From positions 1 through 24,926 of the forward strand of contig CAKRUL010000002.1 in assembly GCA_934403665.1 (NCBI GenBank): DNA of 24,926 nucleotides. The letters are read 5' to 3'. Position numbers and translations under genes: made by a program. The first letter of the stretch is position 1. Every line of letters starts with the position of its first letter. Below, one piece after another: positions 1 through 6,847 of the stretch. Under the pieces are notes generated by a model, which saw only the letters and a list, made by a program, of their open reading frames with translations, did not search any database and was not told where the DNA came from. This DNA is from an uncultured Clostridia bacterium (GTDB lineage: Bacteria; Bacillota_A; Clostridia; UMGS1840; HGM11507).

Positions 1-931
1 AGTATTCTTCAAGGGTTTTGCGTTCGATCAGCATCTGCTCAATATGAGGGATCAAGGGAAAAGTTCTTACACTGGACTCAGTTTTAAGCTGATTTTCGAC
101 AAAGATCATTTCTTTGCCGCTGCCATAAGTGCTGGAGACCTTACGGCGAACCGTGAGTTTCTTTTCTTTAAAGTTGACGGAATCCCACTTCAAACCGATA
201 ATCTCGCTCTTGCGAAGTCCGTAGTAGGCTGCAATATGTACCACAAGTTCAAGTCTGTCGCCCTTGAATACTTCAAAGAGCTGTTCCAACTCGTCCTTGT
301 TGTAGAAATTGGCTTCAAACTTCTGGATCTTCGGGAGTTCAACCTTATCTGCAACGTTTATATCGAGCATATCCATTTTTACAGCATATTTTAGTGCTTT
401 GTGGATATTGGCGTGGTAATGCTTTACAGAATTGCCCGAAAGACCGCTGTTGTACTTATCGTTATAGAACTGCTGAAGCTGTAAAGCTGTCAGGTTGCCA
501 AGCAGAAGATGCGGATAACGCTCGTCAAAATAGTTTTTGATCCTGGTGATATAGCGAGTGTAGCTCTGATGAGAGGTTCGGGCGAGTGTCGGTTTGATCG
601 TTTCAAGCCAGTAATCAAGAAATGCCGTGAACTCAAAACCTGTCTTGCATTCAGCATCATCACTGAGGATCTCCTCGCTGAGTTCTGTCTTTTCCTTTTC
701 CTTTGGAGCTTCCTTGACTTTTGTTAAGCTGCCTGTGAGAAACTCCTCATAGAACTTTGCTACAATGACGTTCACCTTTGCTGTCAGTGCTTTATAAGAG
801 CAGTCAGCAGGCAAATCGGTCGTGACCCATTTTCTCTTACGCTTGCCACTGTCGTCCTTGAAATCAAAGACAACATAGTTTTTGCCTTTCTTATCGGCAA
901 TAATGTACTTAAAAGGCAGACTTGCTTTCAT
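1..931 (-). CDS. int: Tyrosine site-specific integrase (C-terminus cut off by window edge)
   Basis: Reading the minus strand from an ATG at 931-929 gives 310 open codons running off the left edge. A GGAGGG ribosome binding site lies just upstream. The product begins MKASLPFKYIIADKKGKN and has the architecture of a phage/ICE integrase: an N-terminal arm-binding-like part, a SAM-like core-binding domain (about residues 100-190, with SHQSYTRYITRIKNYF), then the start of the catalytic domain with AAYYGLRKSEIIGLKW, which holds the first catalytic arginine (GLR..E). The C-terminal HxxR and tyrosine are outside the window. It would integrate and excise the element. The gene points outward, as is common at element ends, so the attachment site is probably just left of the window. 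Identification is secure; target site unknown. Confidence 0.95.
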   Translation of the reverse strand, partial: MKASLPFKYIIADKKGKNYVVFDFKDDSGKRKRKWVTTDLPADCSYKALTAKVNVIVAKFYEEFLTGSLTKVKEAPKEKEKTELSEEILSDDAECKTGFEFTAFLDYWLETIKPTLARTSHQSYTRYITRIKNYFDERYPHLLLGNLTALQLQQFYNDKYNSGLSGNSVKHYHANIHKALKYAVKMDMLDINVADKVELPKIQKFEANFYNKDELEQLFEVFKGDRLELVVHIAAYYGLRKSEIIGLKWDSVNFKEKKLTVRRKVSSTYGSGKEMIFVENQLKTESSVRTFPLIPHIEQMLIERKTLEEY

Positions 932-1067
932 TATATTACCCTCCTTATGTCGAAAGCGGTGGTCTGCGCGATTGACCTCATAACTCTATTGTAGCGCGAA
1001 ACAAGGCCATTTGCAAGCGTTTTCCTACCACTTCTACTAAATTTGACACAAGGGACATTTCTACCAG

Positions 1068-1286
1068 TTATTTTTGTGCGCATTGCAGAACGAAATCTAT
1101 AACCGTAACTTTTGCGACCTTGATCGTTCTACTACAAGGAATTTTTTTGAGCTGTCCTTCCTTGACAAGCTGATAAACCTTTTTCTTTCCATAGCCGAGA
1201 ATTTCACATAAGTCCTTCACTTCCAGTAGCTCAGGATATTCGCTATACATATTCCTATATACAACTTCAAGCGGTATTGAATCCAT
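1068..1286 (-). CDS. Excisionase-like small HTH DNA-binding protein
   Basis: This is a 72-residue product. The reading frame can be extended to 1490, but the ATG at 1286-1284 has a GGAGG box 9 nt upstream, and the upstream extension reads through an inverted repeat and looks non-coding. The core LEVKDLCEILGYGKKKVYQLVKEGQLKKIP is the winged-helix/MerR-like (helix-turn-helix 17, excisionase) pattern in which a helix-turn-helix is followed by a short basic wing. It lies directly upstream of the integrase on the same strand (137 nt gap), the usual place for a recombination directionality factor. The role in excision is inferred from position and fold; a purely regulatory role is possible. Confidence 0.8.
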   Translation of the reverse strand: MDSIPLEVVYRNMYSEYPELLEVKDLCEILGYGKKKVYQLVKEGQLKKIPCSRTIKVAKVTVIDFVLQCAQK

Positions 1287-1406
1287 AGGACATAACCTCC
1301 TTCCTGTCAGAAAAAGAAACTGAAAAAGCGTAGATGTTCCATATTCTATTGTCAAGATACAAAGTGCATCGTTGTCAGTTATTTTTATGCCTGATATTTG
1401 ATGTAC

Positions 1407-1467
1407 TGTTGGCAGCTTCCCCCTCAGATCGTGAGGAAGCTCCCGACAGCATATCAGCTGCCAAACA
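1407..1467. repeat. Nested inverted repeat (possible structured RNA or dispersed palindromic element)
   Basis: The outer arms TGTTGGCAGCT (1407-1417) and AGCTGCCAAACA (1456-1467) are complementary except for one extra base. An inner pair AGCTTCC / GGAAGCT (within 1414-1441) with TCA/TGA nearer the loop forms a second, mutually exclusive or nested hairpin. There is no T-run, so it is not an obvious terminator. It lies in the leader of the excisionase-like gene on the minus strand. It may be a REP/MITE-like dispersed element or an RNA switch between two folds; I cannot tell which. Confidence 0.5.
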
Positions 1468-1555
1468 AAGCTAAGGGGACTGTGCGGCAAATGGAAAAAA
1501 CGTACCGCCCCTTATCACAGAGGATAGTTATGTCAGCAAGTGATCCGTACCCTTA

Positions 1556-1627
1556 TCAAACATCAGTGGTATGAACCCCTCTATATATCAACCGAGGATT
1601 TTGCAAAATCGGGAAGGTTTTTCCCAT
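1556..1627 (-). CDS. Possible 23-residue peptide ORF
   Basis: An ATG at 1627-1625 is preceded by GGAG at a normal 8-nt spacing and opens a 23-codon frame beginning MGKTFPILQNPRLIYRG and ending in TGA at 1558-1556. It lies 46 nt downstream of the sigma-like gene on the same strand. The good ribosome binding site is the only support; I do not recognise the peptide and composition cannot be judged at this length. Confidence 0.3.
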   Translation of the reverse strand: MGKTFPILQNPRLIYRGVHTTDV

Positions 1628-1673
1628 ATTTCTGTCTCCAAAAAGAAAAAATCAGTGTTCTGCACATATTTAT

Positions 1674-2105
1674 TCATTCATTTTCGTGCAAGATAATATA
1701 CTCTTTGAGCTTCTGCTTTGCGATCTTGATTCGATAACGCACCACGTCAATGGACAAGCCGTATTTCTCAACGAGATACCACATCGTCACCTTGTCCTCT
1801 CTCAGAAAGTAATCCCGTATCAGCTCATACCCTTCAGGAAAATCCGATTTCAAAAGTTCTAAGGCATCAGGCAGATAGTCATGCCTGTTCCGGTGCCTGA
1901 TCTGCTCCTGCTCTTCTTCCTCGCTTATGGGGATACTTGCAGGATCGGGATTCGCAGAGAGAACAGCGTCAAAATTGGGATAGATCAATCCGTTTTCTGC
2001 ATCCCGCTCCTCAAGGTATCGTTCTTTTCGCAAGAGCTTGTTATACTCTTTCTCAATATTACGGGGAACATCATCGCCAAAGTGGACATACATAAATCTT
2101 CCCAT
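1674..2105 (-). CDS. RNA polymerase sigma factor-like regulator (sigma-70 region 4-type)
   Basis: A 143-residue protein of the type found in the control modules of Firmicute ICEs. The N-terminal half is charged and probably helical, with an acidic run (EEEEQEQ) near residue 65. The C-terminal part, from about residue 85, reads LLKSDFPEGYELIRDYFLREDKVTMWYLVEKYGLSIDVVRYRIKIAKQKLKEY in the source frame and resembles a sigma region 4 helix-turn-helix followed by a basic helix. An AGGGGG box precedes the ATG by about 10 nt. Its start overlaps the stop of the upstream XRE gene (TAATG), so the two are translationally coupled. It probably controls element genes as a sigma-like or HTH activator; the exact partner is unknown. 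Confidence 0.7.
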   Translation of the reverse strand: MGRFMYVHFGDDVPRNIEKEYNKLLRKERYLEERDAENGLIYPNFDAVLSANPDPASIPISEEEEQEQIRHRNRHDYLPDALELLKSDFPEGYELIRDYFLREDKVTMWYLVEKYGLSIDVVRYRIKIAKQKLKEYIILHENE

Positions 2106-2596
2106 TACACACTGTCCCCCTTAGCAGAGGTCAGGTGTGTAAGAGGTTTGGCATGGATTGCCTTCAACTGTTCATTGCAGGCTGTCAGCGTATAACGGTT
2201 ATTGAACGCACAGCCGTCAAGATACGCCATGATGATGTTCTTATCTGCTTTTCTGAAATCCTGATAACATGGCAACGCATACATCAGGAGCGAAAACAAA
2301 TAACGCTGCCTGCAAGGGTGAAGTCTGAGTGCGATACAGACCGCACAGAGACAATCATACTGCATCTTTCTTTTCCCCGAAAGATACCGTGAGAGTGTAG
2401 AGGGAGCAATCCCTGTCAACCTTGCCAGCGTTTTCTGGCTTATATGGATCTCGTCTAAATACCGACATAATGCTAAGCAGAAGCTGTCCTTATGCTGCTC
2501 AACAAGATCATCAGTTCCGTAAACGTAAACTTCGTAGCTTTGCGGCTCCTCATGTTCGCTGAATAATGAAATCTGAGGAGTATGTAAATCATTCAT
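2105..2596 (-). CDS. XRE/Cro-family transcriptional regulator
   Basis: A 163-residue protein with a helix-turn-helix at about residues 50-95 (SQKTLARLTGIAPSTLSRYL followed by SGKRKMQYDCLCAVCIALRL), the classic HTH_3 pattern of phage and ICE repressors. The C-terminal 60 residues are a helical, Cys/Tyr-rich region without a known catalytic motif. A QISLF peptide sits at residues 8-12. It forms a two-gene operon with the sigma-like gene through a 1-nt overlap. The upstream 450 bases hold palindromes and direct repeats that are natural operator candidates. It most likely represses the integration/transfer genes; this is inferred. Confidence 0.85.
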   Translation of the reverse strand: MNDLHTPQISLFSEHEEPQSYEVYVYGTDDLVEQHKDSFCLALCRYLDEIHISQKTLARLTGIAPSTLSRYLSGKRKMQYDCLCAVCIALRLHPCRQRYLFSLLMYALPCYQDFRKADKNIIMAYLDGCAFNNRYTLTACNEQLKAIHAKPLTHLTSAKGDSV

Positions 2597-2833
2597 AATA
2601 CCGGTTCCGTCCTTTCTGTCAGACGGAAATCAGCAAATGAACATAGTAAGCCTGTCATTCGGAATATACCCGTCCGACAATCAAACATTACTCGTCCATT
2701 CGATCGTTTCATATTCAGTTTCCATACAGTGATCGAGTAACCCTCCTGCGCAGTAAGGTTCACCGTTGGAGCAACGCGCCGATGCGTTCTATATTATTAT
2801 GAACCATTACAGCGTAAAAAGCAACTTCTCAGC

Positions 2834-2849
2834 GTTCCCGTTCGGGAAC
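2834..2849. repeat. 16-bp palindrome, candidate operator
   Basis: GTTCCCG and CGGGAAC are perfect 7-bp inverted arms around a TT centre. The two-base spacing is too short for an RNA hairpin and suits a dimeric DNA-binding protein. It lies about 240 bp upstream of the XRE start. Confidence 0.5.
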
Positions 2850-2886
2850 ACCCGATTTTTATAAAAGCCCCATTTTCCTGCACTTT

Positions 2887-2914
2887 TTGATAATGCACTG
2901 CTTGATAATGCACT
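2887..2914. repeat. Tandem 13-bp direct repeat
   Basis: TTGATAATGCACT occurs twice (2887-2899 and 2902-2914) with a 15-bp period. It may be an iteron-like or operator half-site pair; function unknown. Confidence 0.55.
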
Positions 2915-3040
2915 ACCAATCCAACATTTTCACCTAACTCATTCAAACCTCTGTCCCACTATTGAAAACTAACCCTTCGTGCAAATCCATAGTGCGGCAA
3001 CTTTTCACCAAAATTTCATCTTCCTATCACATTAGGCATA

Positions 3041-3077
3041 AGAAAAAGGACGGCCTGATCTGCTCAGACCGCCCTTT
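3041..3077 (-). terminator. Rho-independent terminator for the short HTH gene
   Basis: On the minus strand the arms at 3077-3064 and 3058-3045 pair over 14 positions with two G-U wobbles and no mismatch, followed by TTTTTCT. On the plus strand the same arms give two mismatches, so the minus strand is the intended reading. It lies about 135 nt after the stop of the 3211-3432 gene. Confidence 0.75.
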
Positions 3078-3210
3078 ATGCCGAGAGTTTACAGCATAAC
3101 ACACTCAACTTCTATATCAGCACAAATAAATCCGCAAGGCGATCAGTGCAGAGCGTGATCAATTATCATCGTCCAGTACACCGTTATCACCCCTGAGAAA
3201 CCCTTGTCGA

Positions 3211-3432
3211 TCAAAGCGTAGTATGCCGTGTTATGTCACGGTTATGCTTTACGATATGATTCCCCATAGCAGTCAGCATGTCAAGATCACGGCGAATCGT
3301 TACGTTCTTCACCCTAGTCAGATTGCAGGCATTGGCGAGGTGTTCTTGTATTTGACTGATCGATACATCGTGGTTCTCGTCTGTGTACCGTGATAGATAA
3401 TCGTAGATGTATATAATTCTTTCATGATCCAT
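3211..3432 (-). CDS. Short winged-helix (DeoR/WYL-regulator N-terminus-like) protein, probably truncated
   Basis: A 73-residue product starting MDHERIIYIYDYLSRYTDEN with a strong GGAGGG site upstream. The pattern (two helices, then VKNVTIRRDLDMLTAMGNHI) matches the N-terminal winged helix of WYL-domain transcriptional regulators, which normally exceed 300 residues. Here the frame closes straight after HNRDITRHTTL, without a WYL domain. An alternative frame stays open for about 20 more codons past the stop, so a frameshift plus deletion is likely. A terminator follows at 3041-3077, so it may still be expressed as a small DNA-binding protein. It could also be a genuine short regulator. Confidence 0.6.
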   Translation of the reverse strand: MDHERIIYIYDYLSRYTDENHDVSISQIQEHLANACNLTRVKNVTIRRDLDMLTAMGNHIVKHNRDITRHTTL

Positions 3433-3947
3433 TTTATTTTCCCTCCTGCAAAAGCTGAAAATCCCTGTTCTGAACTCCGTTTCAGAATAGGGATTTTTGT
3501 ATTTTTCTTATCCCGTTCACGCATCGCCCTAAATAAAATTTTTTCTTCTGTCAGACAGCGATACGGACACAACCTGCTCTTAACATTTCACCATAATTAT
3601 GCACGAGAATCAATCGGGTTCGGAAAAAAGCGGCATAACGTTCGGAATGCTGTATCACCAGCAAATTCAATCGTAAACTTTTTGTGAACTCTTGCAGATT
3701 TCTTTCCCGATTTTTCAAATATGGCGGTAGATAAGTGAGGGGGTATTGCAGCCGAAGTCGCAAAGCTCCAATTCCTCCAACTGAGAGAGGAAACTTTACA
3801 GAGCCAAAGGCTCAAATTGAAGTCGCGCACGAAGGGCGTGATTCAAACCTAGCAAGCTCGGTATCTCCGCATTACAATTTCTCAGAAATTGAATGTTCCG
3901 ATACAATGCTTGCAAGAGGGACACCCCTTGAACCCCGAACGAAGGAG
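3433..3947. other. Intergenic region upstream of mobC, likely to contain oriT
   Basis: A plus-strand open frame runs from 3735 into mobC, but its first 70 codons do not look like protein and the region holds short inverted repeats (CACG-AAGGG-CGTG near 3828-3840; AAGAGGG-AC-ACCCCTT near 3914-3930). Origins of transfer usually sit directly upstream of the mobC/relaxase pair, so oriT is most likely here. No nick site is proven. A long hairpin at 3458-3498 is listed separately. Confidence 0.4.
3458..3498. terminator. Long bidirectional hairpin with T-run (terminator or leader attenuator)
   Basis: Arms AAAATCCCT.TTCTGAA (3458-3474) and TTCAGAA.AGGGATTTT (3481-3497) pair with one internal mismatch around a 6-nt loop; a T-run follows on the plus strand (3494-3498). 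On the minus strand it lies in the leader just upstream of the ribosome binding site of the 3211-3432 gene. No plus-strand gene ends here, so an attenuator-like role for the minus-strand gene or a remnant terminator is possible. Confidence 0.55.
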
Positions 3948-4301
3948 ATGAGAAAAATAGCAGAGATCGAACCACATAATCGGTATATGCAGATACGTCT
4001 CACCGAAGCAGAATACGAAGCTATCGAGCGCAAGTTTCGCAACAGCGGTCTGAGGTCACGGAGCGAGTTTATCAGGACTATGATATTTGAGGGATATATC
4101 GTCAATTTTGATGAGGAGAAGTTTGATAAGATCTACAGGCTTGTCGGCAGTATTGCCAACAACATCAATCAGATAGCTACTAGAGTGAACAGCACGAACA
4201 AAGTATATGCCGAGGACATTGTGAACATCAAGGAGGGACAGGATAAGATTTGGCAACTACTAAACTCTTTGCAATCAAAACTACTGAGGCTAAAGCGTTA
4301 G
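3948..4301 (+). CDS. mobC: Relaxosome accessory protein MobC
   Basis: A 117-residue product starting MRKIAEIEPHNRYMQIRLTE. The N-terminal part is a ribbon-helix-helix-like DNA-binding segment (YMQIRLTEAEYEAIERKF, then SRSEFIRTMIFEG), followed by the MobC-family signature IANNINQIATRVN. MobC proteins bind oriT and help the relaxase nick. The start is not certain: an AAGGAG box directly abuts this ATG; an upstream in-frame ATG at 3906 would add 14 residues (MLARGTPLEPRTKE). The last 52 nt overlap the relaxase gene, which indicates coupled translation. Family call is firm; start is not. Confidence 0.85.
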   Translation: MRKIAEIEPHNRYMQIRLTEAEYEAIERKFRNSGLRSRSEFIRTMIFEGYIVNFDEEKFDKIYRLVGSIANNINQIATRVNSTNKVYAEDIVNIKEGQDKIWQLLNSLQSKLLRLKR

Positions 4302-5650
4302 CCTATATCGCCAATCCTGAAAAGACAGACGACGGCAGACTGATCTTCACATACGGGTGCAGCTCTGATCCTGCACAGGCAAGCAGAGATTTTAGTGCAG
4401 TCCGTGCAGGCGGAACAGGCTTGAATACTGTCCTCTCTCAGCACTTTATTCAGAGCTTTAAGCCGGGTGAGATCACGCCTGAAAGAGCTTTGGAAGTTGG
4501 CAAGGAACTTTGTGAGAAATTCCTCAAAGGCGAATACCAATACTTCCTTGCAGTCCATACCGATACTGACCACACACATCTGCACGTTATCTTCAATAAT
4601 GTGAGCCGTGCCAACGGCAGAACTTTCGAGACCAATATGAATCAGGGCAAGGTCAAGGAACGTGCGTGGAAGAAGCTTTTTGACCTATCAGACGAGATAT
4701 GCAAACGGCATCATCTTTCAGTGATCGACCACCCCGAAAGAACGAGGGGCAAGAGCCATTGGGAATGGGATATGAACCGTCAGGGTCTGAGCTGGAAAGC
4801 CAAGCTGAAACACACGATAGATCAGGTTGTGAAAGCAAGTGAGGACTTTGACGATTTTCTCAGAAAGTGTGCCGAGTACGGTGTGCTTGTCGAGTACGAT
4901 CCCGACCACAAGATCGACCTGAAATTTATGCTTGCGGAGCAGAAAGAACGCAATCCGAGAGCCAAGATGACTCGTGCCAAAACACTCGGCTGGTACTATG
5001 AAACACGGCAGATCAAAGACCGCATTGCTCAGTATCACGGAGTTATGATCTACACACCGAGGACAAAGGTCAGAGTTATCACAAAGAAGCCACCGAACAA
5101 GTTCGTGCAGGACGCTATCGACCGTGGCAATATGAAGCTCGCCAGTATCGCAAAGAACGTGATTTCCGAGTATGGTGTAGAACCTGAGCAGATTCGTCAT
5201 GCGGCAATGTCGGCATATGCCAATAGCCGTAGTCTTCTCTCCGAGCTGAATTCCATAAATACCGAGATAGAAGATCTGAAAGTCAAGCTGAAAGTTCTGC
5301 GGAAATACCGCAAATTGAAAGTGTACGGTGAAGAGCTGAAAACTCTCAGCGGAAGTGAGGCGAAGAAGTACCGCAAGGACAACAGTGCCGAGCTGACCGA
5401 ATACGGACAGATACGCACTCAGGTGTTGGAGCTTTACCCGTCGGGACATATCCCGACCGTAGAGAATCTGGAGCAAAAAATAAACGCCCTTATACAAGAG
5501 CGTTCAGAGAAAGATTTGCAGTTTCGTGAAGCGGATAAGCGGGCACGTGATCTTGCCGATGCACAGCGTACCATTGAGGAATTTCTCCGTCAGGAACGCA
5601 ACGAACAGCAGCAAGACCGCAAGCGTAAGAAGAATGGGGATTTGGAATAA
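4250..5650 (+). CDS. MOBP-type relaxase (VirD2-like, Relaxase/Mob nuclease domain)
   Basis: A 466-residue conjugative relaxase that would nick oriT and stay bound to the 5' end through a tyrosine. Tyr19 in ALAYIANPEKT is the likely nucleophile. The metal-binding triad is HTDTDHTHLHVIFN at residues 103-116 (H108, H110, H112 region), typical of the pfam03432 fold. The C-terminal third (from about residue 340) is charged and coiled-coil-like and ends in a lysine/arginine-rich tail. Translation starts at TTG 4250-4252 behind AGGAGGG (4231-4237), overlapping mobC by 52 nt. No primase or helicase domain is attached. There are no coupling-protein or secretion genes in the window, so mobilization may need a helper element. 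Confidence 0.92.
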   Translation: MATTKLFAIKTTEAKALAYIANPEKTDDGRLIFTYGCSSDPAQASRDFSAVRAGGTGLNTVLSQHFIQSFKPGEITPERALEVGKELCEKFLKGEYQYFLAVHTDTDHTHLHVIFNNVSRANGRTFETNMNQGKVKERAWKKLFDLSDEICKRHHLSVIDHPERTRGKSHWEWDMNRQGLSWKAKLKHTIDQVVKASEDFDDFLRKCAEYGVLVEYDPDHKIDLKFMLAEQKERNPRAKMTRAKTLGWYYETRQIKDRIAQYHGVMIYTPRTKVRVITKKPPNKFVQDAIDRGNMKLASIAKNVISEYGVEPEQIRHAAMSAYANSRSLLSELNSINTEIEDLKVKLKVLRKYRKLKVYGEELKTLSGSEAKKYRKDNSAELTEYGQIRTQVLELYPSGHIPTVENLEQKINALIQERSEKDLQFREADKRARDLADAQRTIEEFLRQERNEQQQDRKRKKNGDLE

Positions 5651-5655
5651 ATTAT

Positions 5656-6354
5656 TTATTCTATTTTGATTCCTTGCTTTTTGGCTGATTCTTTTGCGGC
5701 AATACTTTTTTCAATATCTATTGGTTTATCTGAGTAAACTCTTGGATATAGAATGCTACATTCCATAAGCATAGAGTATTCCTTTTTAGCAAATTGAATC
5801 AGTTTTCTTGCTCGACTATAAAACTCACAGTTTGATAAGTACAAATTATTAAAATACTCATATGTTACATAGTTATAATGCGTTATTTCCACAGGATTCA
5901 TAGGAAATTCCATTTTGCCTTCATCAACTCTTTTTAATTCTTCAATCAATAATGATTCTGGAATATGATTAAGCCAGTTTCTTTCTCGGTTAAATTGAGT
6001 TAAAAGCTGTGATATTTCTTCAGTTGCTTCTAATAATGGAATATCTGTGTTTCCTTTTTTTACTCGTTTTCTAATATGTTCTCGATACTTAAAGTACGAT
6101 ATAGATACTTTTTGTGAATCGCCAAGCAAATTGACAAGATACGATATTACATTATAGGTTTTATCAGTCATTTCGCTATATATCTTATAGGGAACAGTAT
6201 CTTGTCCTTTGTATTTATCAACATATTCTTTAAGTTCGGTATTGTAAGATTTCATTTTATCCATACACAACTCACAAGATGAAATGATCCTATAAAGATA
6301 AATGCAGCAGTTCTTTTTCGAGTCAAGTGGAAATTGTTTATCTTCTTGATTCAT
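5656..6354 (-). CDS. Uncharacterised helical protein with Rx4H (HEPN-like) motif
   Basis: A 232-residue protein of unknown family, more A+T-rich than the relaxase beside it. It appears all-helical. The segment FNRERNWLNHIPESLLIEEL (about residues 120-139) contains R-N-W-L-N-H, which fits the R-[NDH]-x3-H (Rx4H) signature of HEPN RNases, with an asparagine after the arginine as is usual. No signal peptide or membrane segment is seen. It lies 5 nt downstream of the zinc-ribbon/RHH gene behind AAAGGAA, so the two form an operon, reminiscent of toxin plus DNA-binding partner modules. HEPN assignment is a hypothesis from one motif. Confidence 0.7.
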   Translation of the reverse strand: MNQEDKQFPLDSKKNCCIYLYRIISSCELCMDKMKSYNTELKEYVDKYKGQDTVPYKIYSEMTDKTYNVISYLVNLLGDSQKVSISYFKYREHIRKRVKKGNTDIPLLEATEEISQLLTQFNRERNWLNHIPESLLIEELKRVDEGKMEFPMNPVEITHYNYVTYEYFNNLYLSNCEFYSRARKLIQFAKKEYSMLMECSILYPRVYSDKPIDIEKSIAAKESAKKQGIKIE

Positions 6355-6359
6355 GTTTA

Positions 6360-6788
6360 TTAAAGTTCCTTTCTATGATTTGATTTGTATTCTTCCAAAG
6401 CCGTGAGCAGCAGCTTATTCACGCTCATCCCCAGTGATTCCGCATAAGCCTTGATCGCATCACGCTCCTTGGCAGACACATACAGCTTCAGCGTTTTGTA
6501 ATTTGCTTTGGCATACTGTGCGTTTGAGGTAATTTTCTTGGAACGAGCCTGCTTCTGCTGACACTCCTTACAATACTTCTGAGAGCCTGCCGTCACGGTG
6601 TAAGGCTTTCCGCAGATAGAGCATATCTGTTCGCTGCCGATCGCAACAGCTTCTCCGGCTTGCTTCTTCTCCTTATATGCCCTGTTCCGCATGACCTGTG
6701 CCTTGTCACGGCAGTAGATGCAGTATTTCGCTCTGCTTGACGGAGATTCAAACTCCATTCCGCAGATCTGGCAAGTGTGCTTATACAT
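6360..6788 (-). CDS. Zinc-ribbon plus ribbon-helix-helix DNA-binding protein
   Basis: A 142-residue protein with two C4 zinc-binding units: CQICG...CIYC (residues 6-26) and CSICG...CKEC (56-75). A lysine-rich linker follows, then a C-terminal Arc/MetJ-like ribbon-helix-helix (YKTLKLYVSAKERDAIKAYA then ESLGMSVNKLLLTALEEY, about residues 99-134). RHH proteins of this type are usually autorepressors. The promoter (6819-6847) has a -35 box inside an inverted repeat shared with the ssb promoter, so this protein is the leading candidate to bind there. It is the first gene of an operon with the Rx4H protein. Confidence 0.8.
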   Translation of the reverse strand: MYKHTCQICGMEFESPSSRAKYCIYCRDKAQVMRNRAYKEKKQAGEAVAIGSEQICSICGKPYTVTAGSQKYCKECQQKQARSKKITSNAQYAKANYKTLKLYVSAKERDAIKAYAESLGMSVNKLLLTALEEYKSNHRKEL

Positions 6789-6818
6789 CAGATCACCCCT
6801 TGATCGGTTATTACAGCT

Positions 6819-6847
6819 ATTCTATCACATCAGTGGGGATATGTCAA
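6819..6847 (-). promoter_or_regulatory. Sigma-A promoter of the zinc-ribbon/RHH operon
   Basis: On the minus strand TTGACA (6847-6842), 17 nt, then TAGAAT (6824-6819), near-perfect consensus, 31 nt upstream of the ATG at 6788. Confidence 0.88.

Larger units (their letters stand above)
1287..1673. other. Intergenic region with nested inverted repeat and one tiny ORF
   Basis: No convincing full gene lies here. It contains a nested inverted repeat at 1407-1467 and a 23-codon minus-strand ORF at 1556-1627 (both listed separately). A plus-strand open frame at 1540-1737 overlaps the end of the sigma-like gene and has no protein-like features. Confidence 0.6.
2597..3040. promoter_or_regulatory. Repeat-rich regulatory region upstream of the XRE regulator
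   Basis: No gene of normal size is visible. It holds GTTCCCG-TT-CGGGAAC (2834-2849, a 16-bp palindrome), a tandem 13-bp direct repeat TTGATAATGCACT (2887-2899 and 2902-2914, one and a half helical turns apart), and a hairpin AACGC-N6-GCGTT flanked by GGTTCA/TGAACC near 2758-2802. A 14-codon minus-strand frame at 2681-2725 (METEYETIEWTSNV) has a GGAGGG box 15 nt upstream, too far to trust. These sites probably bind the adjacent XRE repressor or the sigma-like protein, but no promoter could be fixed confidently. Confidence 0.5.

Noticed and set aside
44..727. Two plus-strand open frames in the first kilobase
   Set aside because: They lie opposite the integrase, whose minus-strand frame has clear integrase motifs, a start and a ribosome binding site.
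2681..2725. 14-codon leader peptide upstream of the XRE gene
   Set aside because: The GGAGGG box is 15 nt from the ATG, too far for confident initiation, and the peptide has no regulatory codon pattern.
3735..3947. N-terminal extension of mobC by 71 codons
   Set aside because: The extension lacks a ribosome binding site and protein-like composition, and overlaps likely oriT sequence; the family begins near the chosen start.
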